60,835 nt of DNA from positions 1-60,835 of the forward strand of contig CALVON010000014.1 in NCBI GenBank assembly GCA_944350315.1. The letters are read 5' to 3'. Each line of letters opens with the position of its first letter. Position 1 is the first letter of the stretch. Made by a program: the position numbers and the translations under genes. The stretch comes from an uncultured Bacilli bacterium (GTDB taxonomy: Bacteria; Bacillota_I; Bacilli_A; RF39; UBA660). Positions 16,684-25,609 of this stretch are shown in pieces. Below the pieces are notes generated by a model, which saw nothing but the letters and a program-made list of their open reading frames with translations, did not search any database and was not told the DNA's origin.

Positions 16684-17958
16684 ATGTGTGTTGAATATAT
16701 TACAATAGGAGATTTAAATAAATATTTAAAAAAAATATTTGATAATGATAGAAATTTACAAGAAGTATATATTAAAGGTGAAATATCTAATTTTAAAGCA
16801 CATACGAGGGGTCATTTTTATTTTACATTAAAGGATGAAACCAGTAGAATTAATGCTGTAATGTTTTCTTACAAAGCTAGTATGTTAAAATTTATTCCAA
16901 GTGATGGGATGAAAGTTTTAGTTAGGGGAAAAATTTCAGTATATGAAGCTACTGGATCTTATCAAATATATGTTGAAGAAATGGATCAAGATGGATTAGG
17001 AAATTTATATATAGAATTTGAAAAACTAAAAAAGAAATTAGCAAGTGAAGGTTTGTTTGATCAAGATAAAAAGAAAAAAATACCTAAGGTTCCTAAAAAA
17101 ATAGGAATTGTTACTGCTAGTACAGGCGCTGCTATTAGAGATATTTTGACTACAATTAAAAGAAGATTTCCAATATGTGAAACTATTTTATTTCCTTCTT
17201 TAGTTCAAGGGGTAGATGCTGCAAAAGATATTGTTAAAAATATTGAATTGGCTAATACTTTTGATATTGATACATTAATAGTTGGTAGAGGTGGTGGATC
17301 AATTGAGGATTTATGGCCTTTTAATGAAGAAATAGTGGCTAGAGCTATATATGAATCAAAAGTCCCTGTAATTAGTGCGGTTGGACATGAAATAGATTTT
17401 ACAATTGCTGATTTTGTAGCTGATTTAAGGGCACCTACACCAACTGCTGCAGCGGAATTAGCAGTTCCTAATATTGAGACAATTAAAACATATTTAGATA
17501 ATGCAATATCTAGAAGTACAATAAGTATTAATAATTGTATTGATATTAGAAAACAAAATTTAAGTAATTTAATTAATAGTTACATATTAAAAAAACCGAC
17601 AGCTATGTATGAAATTAAAGAACAGAGTTTAGATTTTTTGATAGATAAACTTAATAAACAGATGAAATTAATTATAGATAATGTGAATATAAGGTTATTT
17701 AAAGTTGTAAATAGTTATATTCTTACTAATCCAGAAATTTTATATAAATTTAAACAGCAAAATTTATCTCATTTAATTAATAAATTAGATGTATTAAATC
17801 CAATGAATACTATTAAAAGAGGATATGCTATAGTTAAATGTAATGATAAGGTAGTATCTGATATTTCGAATGTTAAATGTGATGATATAATTGATATTAA
17901 TATAAAAAATGGCATTATTAATGCTAAAGTTTTAGAGGTGAATCATGGAAAAGAATAA
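16684..17958 (+). CDS. xseA: Exodeoxyribonuclease VII large subunit
   Basis: Large catalytic subunit of the single-strand-specific nuclease ExoVII. It has the N-terminal OB fold (~residues 5-100), the catalytic core with GIVTASTGAAIRDIL and the hallmark VGRGGGSIEDLWPFNEE...SAVGHEIDFTIADFVADLRAPTPTAAAE, then a coiled coil and the C-terminal NPMNTIKRGYAIV segment. 424 aa is normal. It overlaps xseB by 14 nt. Confidence 0.96.
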   Translation: MCVEYITIGDLNKYLKKIFDNDRNLQEVYIKGEISNFKAHTRGHFYFTLKDETSRINAVMFSYKASMLKFIPSDGMKVLVRGKISVYEATGSYQIYVEEMDQDGLGNLYIEFEKLKKKLASEGLFDQDKKKKIPKVPKKIGIVTASTGAAIRDILTTIKRRFPICETILFPSLVQGVDAAKDIVKNIELANTFDIDTLIVGRGGGSIEDLWPFNEEIVARAIYESKVPVISAVGHEIDFTIADFVADLRAPTPTAAAELAVPNIETIKTYLDNAISRSTISINNCIDIRKQNLSNLINSYILKKPTAMYEIKEQSLDFLIDKLNKQMKLIIDNVNIRLFKVVNSYILTNPEILYKFKQQNLSHLINKLDVLNPMNTIKRGYAIVKCNDKVVSDISNVKCDDIIDINIKNGIINAKVLEVNHGKE

Positions 17959-18169
17959 AGATAATTTTGAAGAAAAAATTAGAAAATTAGAAGATATTGT
18001 TAAAGAATTAGAAAGTGGAGAAGTTAATTTGGACGAGGCAATTGAAAAATATTCAAGTGCAATGAAGTTAGCTAAAGAGTGTTCTGATAAATTAAATACA
18101 GCAACAGAGCAAGTAAATAAAATATTAAAAGAGAATGGTACTTTGGAAGATTTTAAAATAGAAGAATAA
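17945..18169 (+). CDS. xseB: Exodeoxyribonuclease VII small subunit
   Basis: 74-aa helical-hairpin subunit that binds the coiled coil of XseA. The family pattern FEEKIRKLEDIVKELESGEVNLDEAIEKYSSAMKL is evident. The start lies within the end of xseA (AGAGGTGAATC before ATG), so the two are coupled. A tRNA follows 11 nt after the stop. Confidence 0.95.
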   Translation: MEKNKDNFEEKIRKLEDIVKELESGEVNLDEAIEKYSSAMKLAKECSDKLNTATEQVNKILKENGTLEDFKIEE

Positions 18170-18180
18170 TTCTTTTTTAT

Positions 18181-18256
18181 GCTGAAATAGCTCAATTGGT
18201 AGAGCAACTGAATCGTAATCAGTAGGTTGCGGGTTCGATTCCTGTTTTCAGCACCA
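18181..18256 (+). tRNA. tRNA-Thr (CGT)
   Basis: Full cloverleaf: acceptor GCTGAAA/TTTCAGC, anticodon loop ATCGTAA with anticodon CGT, T-loop TTCGATT, encoded CCA. It reads ACG codons, rare in such an AT-rich genome. Confidence 0.95.
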
Positions 18257-18578
18257 TTGACAAATTAGTTCGAACTGTTCGAATTTTAAAATATAGAATC
18301 AATCAGAAATGATTGTTTTTTTTGTTTTAAGAGAAAATCATATGTAGTATATGATGAAAATGTAATTAATCAAAAATAGGATTTAAAACAATTTAAATAT
18401 TTATAGTTTTTTGTTGAATTATTCTTTAACATATGTAAATTAAAATAATAGTTTTTAAAAAAGTCAATTACAATATAAGTAATGTAATTGCTTTTTTATT
18501 TTTATTTAACCATAAATTTATATAATTTTAATTGTAAAATTAAACACTATTTTATAGGATACATTAAAGTGATAATAA
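18257..18578. other. Intergenic region with two hairpins
   Basis: Holds a terminator at 18300-18323 and a second hairpin at 18465-18496 (CAATTAC/GTAATTG then CTTTTTT). A pair of TTCGAA palindromes lies at ~18270-18282. No gene is supported. Confidence 0.5.
18300..18323 (+). terminator. Terminator after tRNA-Thr
   Basis: CAATCA-GAAA-TGATTG (18300-18315) followed by eight T. It ends the nusB-xseAB-tRNA transcript. Confidence 0.85.
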
Positions 18579-19712
18579 TCATAAATTTTCTTCTAGTTTT
18601 TTTAGCAGTTTTTCTGCTTGATTTATGTAATTATCTGATATTTTTTCAAATTCGCTATAATCTTCTCCAATTCCATTAGTTCTTAGTGTTTTGGTATCAT
18701 ATCCTTGTGATATACCAATCATTTTTTTATTTATATCTTCACTATTGTTATTTCTAAAGCTAAAAATATAATATTTATAATTATTTTTGATAATAGTATC
18801 AATTATTTTTAAATCTAATGGCTCACATTCATATCCAGAATAATATCTTAACCAATTATCCATATTTATTATGGCAACGTCATCTTGGGTAAGATTAATA
18901 TTTTTTGGAATTAATTTACGAGCATTTACGCGTTCTAATAAGGACAGTGTGCTAAAAGAATCTTTAGGATTTTCAAACATTATTTTAATAATGTTTTCAG
19001 AAATTTCAATTTCTTTTAATATCATATTCTCAACCAATCTTAGTTTTATTTCATGTGGTAATTTTTCTATATATATATTTTTTAATATTTTAATAGTTTT
19101 ATCGTCATATAAATATTTTGCAAGTGTAATAAACATAGCATAATATTTTAAGTTAAAATTATTTTTAGTGTTATTTTTATCATCAAATATTTCATTTATC
19201 TTTTCTATTTTACTGTTCATAGTATCAATTAATAAATTAATATTTTGTTTCTCAAGAGGAACTTCCATATTTAAATTAAATATAATTAGACTTAAGATAT
19301 CTATTGATAATTTATTAATATTATAATTTATTATTTTTATAAATGTAGGAATAAATGAATTAAATTTAGATTCTGATAATTCATATGCACTTGGAAAACT
19401 ATATATGCTTTTTTCATAATTATTAATAAAATTATCATTTTTATAAATTTTTTCTAATGTTTTAGTTATTACTTTAATTTTTAATTTATCATCGCTAGCA
19501 AATAAAAAAGAACTTAAAATATTAATGGTGTTATATATACTAATTTTATTTTCAATTATTCTTTTAGTAAAGAGGTCAATAAATATATCAATTGAAAATA
19601 AATTATCTAAATCTATTTTTTCTTTACGATAATCAAATGTGTTTTTGCTAAGATAATCAAATAAAGCATTAACTTTTTTATATTCTTTTTTTATTTTGAG
19701 CTTATTAAACAT
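18579..19712 (-). CDS. Hypothetical protein, 377 aa
   Basis: Not recognised. A soluble, mostly helical protein with very high Asn/Ile/Lys content, no signal peptide and no clear membrane helix. The start is placed at 19712 because a TGTTATAAT promoter (19732-19740, minus strand) and GGAAGTGAT lie immediately upstream; the 28 extra residues of the longer frame fall upstream of this promoter. It is alone on the minus strand between xseB and hisS. The helical-repeat appearance suggests a scaffold, but that is only an impression. Confidence 0.65.
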   Translation of the reverse strand: MFNKLKIKKEYKKVNALFDYLSKNTFDYRKEKIDLDNLFSIDIFIDLFTKRIIENKISIYNTINILSSFLFASDDKLKIKVITKTLEKIYKNDNFINNYEKSIYSFPSAYELSESKFNSFIPTFIKIINYNINKLSIDILSLIIFNLNMEVPLEKQNINLLIDTMNSKIEKINEIFDDKNNTKNNFNLKYYAMFITLAKYLYDDKTIKILKNIYIEKLPHEIKLRLVENMILKEIEISENIIKIMFENPKDSFSTLSLLERVNARKLIPKNINLTQDDVAIINMDNWLRYYSGYECEPLDLKIIDTIIKNNYKYYIFSFRNNNSEDINKKMIGISQGYDTKTLRTNGIGEDYSEFEKISDNYINQAEKLLKKLEENL

Positions 19713-19731
19713 GTTATCACTTCCATTGTTT

Positions 19732-19740
19732 ATTATAACA
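19732..19740 (-). promoter_or_regulatory. Extended -10 promoter, minus strand
   Basis: ATTATAACA on the plus strand reads TGTTATAAT on the minus strand, 20 nt before ATG 19712. It fixes the start of that gene. Confidence 0.6.
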
Positions 19741-19767
19741 TATGGCAGACCATGTCCACAACCTAAC

Positions 19768-19975
19768 GTTTTGATTTTTTTCATAAAAAAAATCAAAACC
19801 CTCCTATAATAAATATAAATGTAGTATAATACTACTCAATAAATCGGAGACTACTAGGTATTACCGTTCTCTCCCGTATAATAAATGGAGTGGTTTTGAT
19901 ATGAATATAATAGAACAAAATAAAGAAAAAATCAATGGTATTTTAGAAACTTTTGATAGAATTCCAAATTAAAAT
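19768..19975 (+). other. Non-coding remnant: long hairpin and 23-codon ORF
   Basis: A 14-bp perfect inverted repeat with a CATA loop (19768-19781/19786-19799) is followed by GGAG...CTCTCC pairing (~19855-19877) and a mini-ORF at 19901-19972 preceded by GGAGTGG. The ORF reads NIIEQNKEKINGILETFDR and stops, like the beginning of a longer, lost protein. It may be a mobile-element scar. Nothing functional is proven. Confidence 0.3.
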
Positions 19976-20027
19976 TAGCAACTTTAATTTTTATCAAGAC
20001 TTGGTAGTTGTAGAGTTTTAGAAGTTA

Positions 20028-20036
20028 TGTTATAAT
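20028..20036 (+). promoter_or_regulatory. Extended -10 promoter of hisS
   Basis: TGTTATAAT ends 23 bp before ATG 20060 and gives a leader of only ~17 nt. No T-box structure fits. Confidence 0.55.
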
Positions 20037-20059
20037 CATTGTTAGGATGTGTGATAATT

Positions 20060-21370
20060 ATGAAATTAATGAATGTTAAAGGAACTTTTGATTATTTACC
20101 AAAGGAAATGAGTATTAGAAATAAGATAATTGATACATTACGTAAAAATTTTGAAAAATATGGTTATTTACCAATAGAGACTCCGATGATAAATTATTAT
20201 GAGTTACTTAGTTATAAATATGATGAAGATGCAGAGATACTTAATGAAATTTATCATTTAACTGATCAGGGTGAGAGAAATTTAGGACTTAGATATGATT
20301 TGACAGTTCCTTTTTGTAAGGTAGTTGGACTTAATAAAAATTTAACTTTACCTTTTCGTAGGTATGAAATAGGAAAAGTATTTAGAAATGGTCCTGTTAA
20401 GATGGGGAGAACAAGGGAATTTTATCAATGTGATGTTGATGTTGTAGGAATAGATAATCGATATATTGAGGCTGAACAAATTCTAATGGCTATTAATACA
20501 TACAGTGATTTAGGGATAGATGTTATTGTTAAATATAATAATCGTAAACTAATGAGTGGAATAATAAGAGCGTGTGGTATTGAAAATAATTTAGTAGACA
20601 ATGTTATTGGAATTATTGATAAATTAGAAAAAGTATCTAGATGTGAACTTGATCAAATGCTTAAAGATATTGGAGTAGAAGATAAAATAATTGATAAATT
20701 ATTTGATTTATTTAATAAAGAGTTAGATGATTATGAAAAGGTTGTTTTTGATAATATTGATGATGAGACATTGGCTTTATTTAATGAAGGAATAAATGAA
20801 TTAAAAGAATTAAATAGATATTTATGTGCTTTAGGAATAGATGATTGTTGCAAATTTGTACCAACCCTAGCTAGAGGATTATCTATATATACTGGTGTAG
20901 TATTTGAATTTTATGATAAATTAAAAAGAATTGGATGTGCTATTGGTGGCGGAGGAAGATATAATAAAATAATTACTAATTTTATGGCTAATGGTATGGA
21001 GTATCCTGCTTGTGGTTTATCATTTGGGCTTGAACCAATATTTACAATTTTAAAGAGTATGGAACAAGATAGACAATTAATAGATATTTACATGGTTCCT
21101 TTTGGAAGTGAGAATGAAAAAATTGAAGTATTAAAGTTAGCAGATTGTCTTAGAAAGAAGAATTTAAATGTATTAATTGAAATGAATAATAAAAAATTAG
21201 CAAAATGTTTTGAATATGCTGATAGAGAGAATATTAGGTTTGTTATGGTAATTGGAGAAGATGAAATAAATAGTAAAATATATAAAATAAAAGATATGAA
21301 CGAAAAAGTTGAATATTCATATAATATTTGTGAATTAATAAAATACTTAGATGATAAAATTAATAAATAA
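20060..21370 (+). CDS. hisS: Histidyl-tRNA synthetase
   Basis: Class II synthetase charging tRNA-His. It shows motif 2 LPFRRYEIGKVFRNGPVKMGRTREFYQCDVDVVG, the histidine-specific ARGLSIYTGVVFEF (normally LVRGLDYYTGTVFE) and motif 3 GGGGRYNKII...PACGLSFGLEPI, then the anticodon-binding domain. ATG 20060 gives 436 aa; TTG 20039 would precede the transcription start. The ribosome-binding site (AGGATGTG) is weak. The stop lies inside a terminator stem. Confidence 0.95.
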   Translation: MKLMNVKGTFDYLPKEMSIRNKIIDTLRKNFEKYGYLPIETPMINYYELLSYKYDEDAEILNEIYHLTDQGERNLGLRYDLTVPFCKVVGLNKNLTLPFRRYEIGKVFRNGPVKMGRTREFYQCDVDVVGIDNRYIEAEQILMAINTYSDLGIDVIVKYNNRKLMSGIIRACGIENNLVDNVIGIIDKLEKVSRCELDQMLKDIGVEDKIIDKLFDLFNKELDDYEKVVFDNIDDETLALFNEGINELKELNRYLCALGIDDCCKFVPTLARGLSIYTGVVFEFYDKLKRIGCAIGGGGRYNKIITNFMANGMEYPACGLSFGLEPIFTILKSMEQDRQLIDIYMVPFGSENEKIEVLKLADCLRKKNLNVLIEMNNKKLAKCFEYADRENIRFVMVIGEDEINSKIYKIKDMNEKVEYSYNICELIKYLDDKINK

Positions 21371-21390
21371 AAATTTATTAATTTTTTTTA
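21360..21390 (+). terminator. Terminator containing the hisS stop codon
   Basis: TTAATAAA (21360-21367) pairs with TTTATTAA (21374-21381), followed by eight T. TAA 21368-21370 is in the loop. Confidence 0.75.
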
Positions 21391-21419
21391 TTGACACTGG
21401 ATTAATCAGGTGCTATAAT
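21391..21419 (+). promoter_or_regulatory. Sigma-A promoter of the marR-ABC operon
   Basis: Perfect TTGACA (21391-21396), 17 bp, TATAAT (21414-21419). Confidence 0.85.
21395..21412. promoter_or_regulatory. Candidate MarR operator
   Basis: An 18-bp imperfect palindrome CACTGGATTAATCAGGTG, symmetric at 14 of 18 positions, fills the promoter spacer directly upstream of the marR gene. Its position would let a bound dimer exclude RNA polymerase, as with autoregulated MarR proteins. Confidence 0.55.
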
Positions 21420-21450
21420 TGGTAGCATGCTATATGATGTGGAGGGTGTG

Positions 21451-21918
21451 ATGAATAGTAAAAAAGATATTCAAGATTCAATTGGAAGATTATTAAAGGT
21501 TACTAATCAAATATTTGAAACATATATTAATAATAGTCTTAAAGAGATTAATCTTACTAGTTCACAGATTGGGATTTTAGTATTTTTATGTTATAAAAGG
21601 AAAAATAATATTGATGTAAATCAAATTGATATTCAGAAAAAGTTTAAATTAAGTAATCCTACAGTAAGTGGAATATTAGATAGACTAGAAGAAAAAAAAT
21701 TTATTAAAAGAATTAATAATGGAAGAAGCAACAAAATAATTATTACAGATGATGGTATGAATTTACTTGATAGTGGTTATGATAAAGTAAAGATGATTGA
21801 GGAAAAAATTATTTATGCTTTGTCAAATAAAGAGAAAAGTGAACTTGTAAGGTTACTTGTTAAGATTATTGAAAATAATAGAATTGGAGATGATTTTTGT
21901 GATAAAAAAATTAGCTAA
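21451..21918 (+). CDS. MarR-family transcriptional regulator
   Basis: A 155-aa winged-helix repressor. The recognition region IDIQKKFKLSNPTVSGILDRLEEKKFIKR and the wing NNGRSNKIIITDDGMNLL are clear, flanked by dimerisation helices. ATG 21451 follows GGAGGGTGTG; the ATG at 21427 is upstream of that site. It is the first gene of an operon with two ABC half-transporters and overlaps the next gene by ~20 nt. By analogy it represses this efflux operon and responds to a transported compound. Confidence 0.9.
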   Translation: MNSKKDIQDSIGRLLKVTNQIFETYINNSLKEINLTSSQIGILVFLCYKRKNNIDVNQIDIQKKFKLSNPTVSGILDRLEEKKFIKRINNGRSNKIIITDDGMNLLDSGYDKVKMIEEKIIYALSNKEKSELVRLLVKIIENNRIGDDFCDKKIS

Positions 21919-23632
21919 ATCAATTAGAGAATATAAAAAATTGGCAATTATTACACCAATATTTATGATACTAGAAGTTGTTATGGAAGTATTAATACCA
22001 TATTTAATTGCTAATTTAATTGATAATGGAATAAATGCAGGAAATATGAATGTTATTTTAAAGGTCGGGGTGTATTTAATTATTTGTGCATTTATGTCGC
22101 TTTTATTTAGTGTTATTGCTGGTTTTACTGCAAGTAAAGCTTCTTGCGGGTTTGCTAAAAATTTAAGACATGACATATATTATAAAGTTCAGGATTATTC
22201 TTTTTACAATATTGATAAATTTAGCTCTTCAAGTATAGTTACTAGATTAACAACTGATGTTAGTAATGTTCAAATGGCTTTTATGATGCTTATGAGAATG
22301 GCGTTTAGGGCTCCTTTTACAATTATTTTTGCATTAATTATGGCTTTTAATGTAAATAAGACAATTAGTTTAGCATTTTTATTCATTATTCCAGTACTAG
22401 GATTTGGATTAATATTAATTGTAAAAAAAGCTCATGGTTATTTTGATAAAGTATTTAAAACTTATGATAAATTGAATAATGTTATTTCTGAGAATGTAAG
22501 AGGAATGAGAGTGGTTAAATCGTATGTTAGAGAAGACTATGAAATAAGTAAATTTAAAAAGGTTTCAAATGAAATATACAAAAATTTTACAAAAGCCGAA
22601 AAAGTTATTGCCTTTAATAGTCCACTTATGCAAAGTGTTGTATATGGATGTATTTTATTAGTTAGTTATATTTCAGCCAAATATATTGTTGGCGGTTTGA
22701 TGACTACTGGGGAACTTACAAGCTTGATAACTTATTCTCTTCAAATACTTATGAATTTAATGATGCTTTCAATGTTATTTGTTATGTTCACTATTGCTGG
22801 ATCTTCTGGAAAAAGAATTGTTGAATTACTTGATGAGGTTCCAGATATTAAAGATGTAGATAATCCAGTTATGGAAGTAAAAGATGGAAGTATTAAATTT
22901 AAAGACGTTAATTTTAGTTATGCAAAAAATAAAGATAAATTGTGTTTAAAAGATATAAACTTAGAAATTAAATCAGGTGAATGTATAGGAATAATCGGAG
23001 GTACTGGTAGTTCTAAGTCTAGTTTGGTTCAATTAATACCAAGACTTTATGACGTTACTAGTGGTTGTGTCATGGTGGGAAACGTATCAGTAAAAGATTA
23101 TGACATTAAAGCTCTTAGAGATAAGGTAGCAATGGTTTTGCAAAAAAATGTTTTGTTTTCAGGTACTATTAAAGAAAACTTGAGATGGGGAAATGAAAAT
23201 GCAACTGATGAAGAGATAGAACATGTATGCAAAGTTGCACAAGCAGATGGTTTTATTAAAGAATTTCCAGACGGTTATGATACATATATTGAACAGGGTG
23301 GTTCGAATGTTTCTGGAGGGCAAAGACAGAGACTATGTATTGCTAGGGCTTTACTTAAAAATCCCAAAATTCTTATTTTAGATGATTCAACTAGTGCAGT
23401 AGATACCAAGACTGATAAGCTAATTAGAAATTCTTTTAAAAATGAAATGAAGAGTGTTACTAAAATAATTATTGCACAAAGAATTAATAGTGTTATGGAT
23501 TGTGATAGGATAATTGTTATGGATAATGGCCGAATTGATGCTTTTGGAACACATAAAGAATTACTTAAAACCAATGCAATTTATAGAGAAGTGTATGAAT
23601 CTCAAACAAAAGGAGTGATGGCAAATGAATAA
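21899..23632 (+). CDS. ABC exporter half-transporter with degenerate ATP site
   Basis: Six-helix TMD (residues ~10-310) fused to an NBD: the first subunit of a heterodimeric multidrug-type exporter (BmrCD or TM287/288 architecture). Walker A is GGTGSSKSS, the signature is VSGGQRQR, and Walker B ILILDDS has Asp in place of the catalytic Glu. The H-loop is IIAQRINSV, with Gln in place of His. Both changes mark the non-hydrolysing 'degenerate' site known for TM287-type subunits. GTG 21899 is preferred (TTGGAGA nine bases upstream). It overlaps the partner gene by 8 nt. Confidence 0.9.
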   Translation: MIKKLAKSIREYKKLAIITPIFMILEVVMEVLIPYLIANLIDNGINAGNMNVILKVGVYLIICAFMSLLFSVIAGFTASKASCGFAKNLRHDIYYKVQDYSFYNIDKFSSSSIVTRLTTDVSNVQMAFMMLMRMAFRAPFTIIFALIMAFNVNKTISLAFLFIIPVLGFGLILIVKKAHGYFDKVFKTYDKLNNVISENVRGMRVVKSYVREDYEISKFKKVSNEIYKNFTKAEKVIAFNSPLMQSVVYGCILLVSYISAKYIVGGLMTTGELTSLITYSLQILMNLMMLSMLFVMFTIAGSSGKRIVELLDEVPDIKDVDNPVMEVKDGSIKFKDVNFSYAKNKDKLCLKDINLEIKSGECIGIIGGTGSSKSSLVQLIPRLYDVTSGCVMVGNVSVKDYDIKALRDKVAMVLQKNVLFSGTIKENLRWGNENATDEEIEHVCKVAQADGFIKEFPDGYDTYIEQGGSNVSGGQRQRLCIARALLKNPKILILDDSTSAVDTKTDKLIRNSFKNEMKSVTKIIIAQRINSVMDCDRIIVMDNGRIDAFGTHKELLKTNAIYREVYESQTKGVMANE

Positions 23633-25517
23633 TAAGACTCCTAGAGGAAGAATGAGGGGTGGCCTTCCTAATTTCAAACAAATTGATACTAAGGTATTTA
23701 AAAGATTAATTAGATATATTTTAAAAGATTATAAATGGCAATATTTAATAGTGTTTGTTTGTATTATATTGAGTAGTATTGCTAGTGTTTCAAGTTCAAT
23801 CTTCTTAGAAAAACTAATTGATGATTTTATAACGCCACTAATAGGAGTTGAAAATCCAGTATTTACTAATTTAATTAAAGCGGTTAGTGTTATGGCTTTA
23901 ATATATTTAATTGGGATAATAGCAACTTATATATATAACAGAGTAGTTGCAATAATAAGTCAAGGTGTACTTAGAAATATAAGAAATGAAATGTTTTCTA
24001 AAATGCAAAAGTTACCAATTAAGTATTTTGATACTCATACTTATGGTGAAGTAATGAGTTATTATACAAATGATACCGATACTTTGAGAGAAATGGTTTC
24101 TAGAAGTATACCTCAAGCAATATCATCATTAATAACAATAATAACAGTTTTGGTAGCTATGATTTATACGAGTGTACATTTGACATTAATGGTATTTATT
24201 TTTGTTGGACTTATGCTATTTGTAACATCTAAAATTGGTAATATGTGTGCTAAGTACTTTGTAGGACAACAAAAGTCATTAGCTGATATGAATGGATATA
24301 TTGAAGAAATGATAAATGGACAAAGGGTTGTTAAAGTATTTACTTATGAAGAGAAAGCAAAAGAAAGATTTGATAAATTAAATGATGAATTATGTATTAA
24401 TTCTACTAAAGCAAACCAATATGCAAATATTTTGATGCCTGTTCTTAGCAATATTGGTAACTTAGAATATGCTTTTGTTGGTATTGTCGGTGGATTATTA
24501 GCAATTAATGGTGTTGGAGGATTAACTCTTGGTGCGATTGCATCATTTATAAGTCTTAGTAAAAGCTTTTTATCTCCTATAAGTCAAATAAGTCAACAAT
24601 TAAATTCTATAGTTATGGCATTGGCTGGTGCTAGTAGGATATTTAATCTGATGGATGAACAGCCGGAAATTGATGATGGAACGGTATTACTTGTCAACAT
24701 AGAGAAGAATAAAGATGAAATTAAAGAAGTTAATTATAATACTGGTTTATGGGCATGGAAAAAAGATGATGAATATATTGAACTTAAGGGAAAAATAGAA
24801 TTAAATGATGTCAGTTTTGGATATGAAGAAGATAAAGAAGTGCTACATAATATAAGTTTATATGCTAAACCTGGTCAAAAAATTGCTTTTGTTGGTGCTA
24901 CTGGTGCAGGAAAAACTACTATTACTAATTTATTAAATAGATTTTATGATATTAATAGTGGCGAAATATTGTATGACGGAATAAATATTAAAGATATTAA
25001 AAAAAGAGATTTGAGGAAAAGTTTAGGGATGGTTTTGCAGGATGTGAGTCTATTTACGGGTACAATTAGTGATAATGTAAAATATGGTGTAGAAAATGCT
25101 ACGGATGAAGATGTTGTAGAAGCTTGTAAATTAGCTAACGCACATGACTTTATTATGAGGCTTCCTAATGGATATAACACAATGGTAGATGGATTAGGCA
25201 GTAATTTATCTCAAGGACAAAAACAACTTTTATCTATAGCAAGAGCTGCTATTAGTAATCCGCCCGTTATGATATTGGATGAAGCAACATCAAGTATCGA
25301 TACAAGAACGGAAAAAATAGTTCAGGGCGGAATGGATAAATTAATGAAAGGTAGAACGGTTTTAGTAATTGCTCATAGATTATCAACAATTCAAAATTCT
25401 AAAGCAATAATGGTTATGTCTCATGGAAGAATAATTGAAAGAGGAGAACACGATTATTTGATTAAACAAAAAGGAGAGTATTATCAATTATATACAGGGA
25501 AGACAGAATTAGAATAA
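23625..25517 (+). CDS. ABC exporter half-transporter with canonical ATP site
   Basis: Partner subunit, 630 aa. Six-helix TMD at ~35-340, then an acidic linker insertion of ~40 residues before the NBD, as in TM288-like proteins. The NBD has Walker A GATGAGKTT, Walker B MILDEATSS with the catalytic Glu, and H-loop VIAHRLSTI. The signature is the altered LSQGQKQ, which would complement the first subunit's degenerate site. Together the two genes form one asymmetric exporter. The substrate is not predictable. Confidence 0.92.
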   Translation: MNNKTPRGRMRGGLPNFKQIDTKVFKRLIRYILKDYKWQYLIVFVCIILSSIASVSSSIFLEKLIDDFITPLIGVENPVFTNLIKAVSVMALIYLIGIIATYIYNRVVAIISQGVLRNIRNEMFSKMQKLPIKYFDTHTYGEVMSYYTNDTDTLREMVSRSIPQAISSLITIITVLVAMIYTSVHLTLMVFIFVGLMLFVTSKIGNMCAKYFVGQQKSLADMNGYIEEMINGQRVVKVFTYEEKAKERFDKLNDELCINSTKANQYANILMPVLSNIGNLEYAFVGIVGGLLAINGVGGLTLGAIASFISLSKSFLSPISQISQQLNSIVMALAGASRIFNLMDEQPEIDDGTVLLVNIEKNKDEIKEVNYNTGLWAWKKDDEYIELKGKIELNDVSFGYEEDKEVLHNISLYAKPGQKIAFVGATGAGKTTITNLLNRFYDINSGEILYDGINIKDIKKRDLRKSLGMVLQDVSLFTGTISDNVKYGVENATDEDVVEACKLANAHDFIMRLPNGYNTMVDGLGSNLSQGQKQLLSIARAAISNPPVMILDEATSSIDTRTEKIVQGGMDKLMKGRTVLVIAHRLSTIQNSKAIMVMSHGRIIERGEHDYLIKQKGEYYQLYTGKTELE

Positions 25518-25609
25518 TTTTTATTTTAATTCTTTTCTTTTTAAATTTTAATCTTTTATTTTTATGTATTTTGTAGTAAAATGTGATTATAAGATTGTGG
25601 AGTGATGTT

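Noticed and set aside
18488-18679. 63-aa plus-strand ORF after tRNA-Thr
   Set aside because: No ribosome-binding site, low complexity, and overlaps the end of the minus-strand gene.
19980-20060. T-box riboswitch upstream of hisS
   Set aside because: The promoter leaves only ~17 nt of leader; no specifier stem or T-box sequence is present.
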